Source: JBDTCS01 sp039923455 (GTDB lineage Bacteria; Bacteroidota; Ignavibacteria; Palsa-1295). From it: a stretch of 8,485 bases of DNA. The position numbers were made by a program, and so were the translations under genes. Shown here piece after piece: positions 6,276 through 8,485 of this stretch (the stretch's first letter is position 1; every line of letters starts with the position of its first letter). The notes beneath the pieces are model-generated. The model saw only the letters and a program-made list of their open reading frames with translations, ran no database searches and was not told the DNA's origin. The stretch lies in NCBI GenBank assembly GCA_039923455.1, contig JBDTCS010000263.1, forward strand, positions 1 through 8,485. The letters are read 5' to 3'.

Positions 6276-7526
6276 ATGCGCCGTTTGCTAATATCGTTCT
6301 TCGTATTTGCAGCATTGTCCTTTTTTGCTTTTACCACTACAAGTACTCACGCTCAGTGGGTGAAGCAGACTACTTCGACACAGCAAAGTATCAAATCACT
6401 GTTTGTGTTTGATACCGCAGAGTCATGGGCCGTTGGGGCTGGTGCAACTCTGTTACATACGACAAACGGTGGCGTACAGTGGTCACCGGTGACAACCGGC
6501 ATTCAAGGCAATTATTCTTGCATCGCATACGCCGACGCGATCGGTGCGAATGGATTTATCGTCGGAGACATGCCGCGTATCGTAATGACGACAGACTTCG
6601 GCACGAGTTGGAACACGGTACAATCCGGGACTACCTCAGCGCTAAACTCTATCTTCTTTCCACTATTGACATTTAACGTCGGATGGGCCGTTGGAGCATC
6701 CGGCACCATCGTCGCGACCACTGACAACGGATTGAACTGGTCGAAGCAAACTTCGACGACCGTCAACAATCTTAATGGCCTGTTCTTCTCGGACGATGCA
6801 TTCTTAGGACTCGTAATCGGTGATAAAGGGACTTTCCTCTTCACGACCGACAAAGGATCCACATGGGTTCCACAATCGCTCGGCGCAACGGTAACGCAAA
6901 ATTTGAACGCTATCGACTTTGCAGATAATAATAACGGTTGGATCGTCGGCGACCAGATCATCCTCCACACTACCGATGCAGGCATTTCCTGGACGAAGCA
7001 ACCATTCACGAATCCGACAGTCCTCCATGCTATCTGGCCGATGGATCCTATGACTGCTTATGCCGCAGGTGCCAACGGAAGATTTCTTGGAACGACAGAC
7101 GCGGGAGCTCACTGGGTAGATACACCGACTGGTTCGACAGCAAATATTCTCTCAATGCAGTTTGCAAATTATACCGACGGCTGGGCTTCTGGAGATCTTG
7201 GGACCATACTTGCTTCGAACCCACCTACATCGGGTGTCGAAAAATCTCTGGCAATTGCGAACGTGACTGCGCTCGCACAGAATTATCCGAATCCGGTTGA
7301 AGCGAGTACCACGTTTTCCTATTTCTTAAGTGAGCGTACAAATGTTTCACTCAAGATTTATGATCTCTCCGGTCGCGAGATCGCAACACTCGCATCAGGT
7401 GAGCAAGCTATTGGCAACCATTCGGTCAATTGGAATTTACCGGACCTTCGGACTGGAGTCTATCTCTATCGATTGCAAGCCGGTGAAACCACGCTGACAA
7501 AAAAATTACTCGTGCTCTCGCACTAA
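6276..7526 (+). CDS. secreted YCF48/BNR-like repeat protein with T9SS type A sorting domain
   Basis: The protein has 416 residues from the ATG at 6276. A GTG 90 nt earlier is in frame but would bury the signal peptide behind 30 polar residues. Residues 1-26 form a signal peptide ending in THA before Q27. The body is a series of about 42-residue repeats, each with GxxGxxxxTTDxGxxW: TTNGGVQW (62-69), TTDFGTSW (105-112), TTDNGLNW (148-155), TTDKGSTW (190-197), TTDAGISW (232-239) and TTDAGAHW (273-280). A seventh, incomplete GDLGTILASN follows at 306-315, together consistent with a seven-bladed beta-propeller. YCF48/HCF136 proteins help photosystem II assembly in phototrophs, but in this phylum such repeats are common in extracellular proteins of unknown role. 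Residues 336-416 (NYPNPVEASTTF, VSLKIYDLSGREI, TGVYLYRL, KKLLVLSH) are a type A T9SS sorting domain, so the protein should cross the outer membrane and be attached or released there. No catalytic residues can be named. Confidence 0.92.
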   Translation: MRRLLISFFVFAALSFFAFTTTSTHAQWVKQTTSTQQSIKSLFVFDTAESWAVGAGATLLHTTNGGVQWSPVTTGIQGNYSCIAYADAIGANGFIVGDMPRIVMTTDFGTSWNTVQSGTTSALNSIFFPLLTFNVGWAVGASGTIVATTDNGLNWSKQTSTTVNNLNGLFFSDDAFLGLVIGDKGTFLFTTDKGSTWVPQSLGATVTQNLNAIDFADNNNGWIVGDQIILHTTDAGISWTKQPFTNPTVLHAIWPMDPMTAYAAGANGRFLGTTDAGAHWVDTPTGSTANILSMQFANYTDGWASGDLGTILASNPPTSGVEKSLAIANVTALAQNYPNPVEASTTFSYFLSERTNVSLKIYDLSGREIATLASGEQAIGNHSVNWNLPDLRTGVYLYRLQAGETTLTKKLLVLSH

Positions 7527-7528
7527 GA

Positions 7529-7543
7529 CCCTAACAATTAGGG
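7529..7543 (+). repeat. perfect short hairpin CCCTAA-CAA-TTAGGG
   Basis: A 6-bp perfect inverted repeat with a 3-nt loop begins 2 bp after the TAA of the propeller gene. No T tract follows, so it is not a classical terminator by itself; it may protect the mRNA 3' end or be chance. Confidence 0.45.
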
Positions 7544-7572
7544 ATGCTCCTAAGGTATGATTTGATCACGGG

Positions 7573-7594
7573 AGGGCTTCGGGCGTCCTTTTTT
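7573..7594 (+). terminator. probable rho-independent terminator after the propeller gene
   Basis: AGGGC (7573-7577) pairs with GTCCT (7585-7589, one G-T pair) across a TTCGGGC loop, and a run of six T covers 7589-7594. The stem is short and alternative pairings with mismatches exist, but the T run and its place 47 nt past the stop codon support termination. Confidence 0.5.
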
Positions 7595-7659
7595 AATTCA
7601 GCTGAGCAAGGCGCTTGGGTCGTCTGGCCCGACAACCGTGTGGAGCAATGTGCCCAATT

Positions 7660-7670
7660 CGGGGCTTTAA
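7660..7670 (+). repeat. 11-bp element CGGGGCTTTAA, copy 2
   Basis: Identical to 6136-6146, located 148 bp before the lipoprotein ATG. See the first copy for spacing. Confidence 0.4.
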
Positions 7671-7710
7671 GAGGTAGTTCTTGATTTGTGTGCGACGATT
7701 ATGTATTTTC

Positions 7711-7730
7711 TTGTGTCTTATATAGACTAT
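7711..7730 (+). promoter_or_regulatory. TTGTGTCT-TATATAG element, copy 2
   Basis: TTGTGTCT (7711-7718) is followed by TATATAGACTAT. It shares its 8-mer and the following ATAG with 6184-6197 and sits at nearly the same distance from the 11-bp element and from the start codon. A separate A/T-rich TATATT (7795-7800) lies only 7 bp before the ATG; if that were the -10, the mRNA would be essentially leaderless. Confidence 0.3.
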
Positions 7731-7807
7731 TGAATGGGCTATCGTTAGCATTTGCTTCTGCGGATCTCTGATTTTGCCCCGTGTCGGACATTTATATATT
7801 ATTAAAC

Positions 7808-8485
7808 ATGCGTACTAAATTTATAACAAGTTTGTCTTCGCGCCAAATCCTGTTCGGATTGGCGGCACTTAGTCTCTCTGTTTTTTCGAGTAGTCTAATG
7901 ACTGGTTGCTCCAGCTCGACAACAGCTACACCTGCACCGGCAGTCTACACAAATACTGTCCTAAGCTCTGATAACGCGTCACTCGGTGGAACGGTCGATG
8001 CAAATCTCAAGAATTCATGGGGGCTGCTGTTTGTCCCGAATAGTGCGATTTTCTATGTCGCAAACAATCATTCAGGCGTACTTACTCAGTACGACACGCT
8101 TGGAGGAGTCAAGAGTCTTGTGATTACGGCTCCGAGCCACACGGGTACTACCGGTGGTCCCGTAACCGGGCTTGCTTTTAATCCTGGTTCACAGACAGGC
8201 AGCTCTGATTTCACGATACCGAATAACGGTGCGGCGCAATTCATTGCTGCAACAGAGGATGGTATCATACTCGCTGGCAATACTACCACAGCGTTAACAG
8301 CGATAAAAGTGGCAGATCGTAACGCAACTTCTATCTTCAAGGGACTTGCAATTTCCAACAGTACTCTTTTGGTTGCAAACTTCAAGGGCCAGACAGTCGA
8401 TAAATTTGATAACACATTCAAATTCCAAACAAGCGTTGGTACATCGACAGGCATTCCGCCAGGCTATGCTCCCTTCAACATCGCA
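7808..8485 (+). CDS. TIGR03118-family lipoprotein (3' end cut by window edge)
   Basis: The frame is open from ATG 7808 to the window edge: 226 residues, no stop. The N-terminus has a hydrophobic region (14-32) and a lipobox-like LMTGC with the lipidated cysteine at C34, followed by SSSTTATPAPA, a Ser/Thr/Pro linker. The run after the cysteine has no acidic residues, so it lacks the acidic surface-export signal known from some Bacteroidota lipoproteins. The rest matches the pattern I know for the TIGR03118 family: NSWGLLFVPNSAIFYVANNHSG (69-90), TQYDTLGG (93-100), PVTGLAFN (118-125), FIAATEDGII (145-154), FKGLAI (177-182), LLVANFKGQTVDKFD (187-201) and PPGYAPFNI (217-225). Family members are typically about 350-400 residues, so roughly half may be outside the window. 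The repeating strand pattern suggests a beta-propeller. Its molecular function is not established, and no enzymatic residues are visible. The family call is from recall, not from a search. Confidence 0.8.
   Translation, partial: MRTKFITSLSSRQILFGLAALSLSVFSSSLMTGCSSSTTATPAPAVYTNTVLSSDNASLGGTVDANLKNSWGLLFVPNSAIFYVANNHSGVLTQYDTLGGVKSLVITAPSHTGTTGGPVTGLAFNPGSQTGSSDFTIPNNGAAQFIAATEDGIILAGNTTTALTAIKVADRNATSIFKGLAISNSTLLVANFKGQTVDKFDNTFKFQTSVGTSTGIPPGYAPFNIA

Noticed and set aside
8086..8454. 122-residue minus-strand open frame opposite the lipoprotein gene
   Set aside because: The plus strand carries a full signal sequence, lipobox and family motifs; the minus frame has no recognisable features.
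1..8485. Search by eye for CRISPR arrays, insertion sequences, tRNA or rRNA genes and phage genes
   Set aside because: No repeated spacer-repeat pattern, transposase, terminal inverted repeats or tRNA-like cloverleaf was seen; the intergenic regions are short and non-repetitive.

Overview
The window looks like chromosomal DNA from a Gram-negative bacterium of the Bacteroidota/Chlorobiota side of the FCB superphylum; an Ignavibacteria- or Kapabacteria-like lineage is my best guess. Three observations support this. One gene ends in a type IX secretion (T9SS, type A) sorting domain. None of the six gene starts has a recognisable Shine-Dalgarno sequence. The gene content includes a TolC-type outer-membrane channel, a signal-peptide PAP2 protein, a membrane-anchored triheme cytochrome and a lipoprotein, so there must be two membranes and respiration. 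The taxonomic assignment is inference, because no rRNA or marker gene is present.

Left half, minus strand, in order of transcription: a PAP2-superfamily protein (4238-3210), a class II CCA-adding enzyme/poly(A) polymerase-family tRNA nucleotidyltransferase with an HD domain (3069-1573, GTG start), and a TolC-family outer-membrane efflux protein (1369 to the left edge, lacking only its last residues). The gaps of 140 and 203 bp do not suggest tight operon coupling.

A 450-bp divergent intergenic region (4239-4688) has no convincing gene. It holds several small hairpins and a possible promoter.

Right half, plus strand: a triheme membrane-anchored cytochrome c (4689-5996) followed by a hairpin terminator, then a T9SS-secreted protein built from YCF48/BNR-like repeats (6276-7526) followed by hairpins, then the start of a lipoprotein of the TIGR03118 family (7808 to the right edge). 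The two secreted-protein genes are monocistronic-looking and share an 11-bp and an 8-bp sequence at similar distances upstream of their starts, which may mean shared control.

I see no mobile element, CRISPR array, tRNA or rRNA, and no clear multi-gene novel system. The points most worth a second look are the PAP2 protein, which lacks both conserved motif arginines, the paired upstream elements, the extra cysteines in the cytochrome's third domain, and the uncharacterised TIGR03118 lipoprotein.
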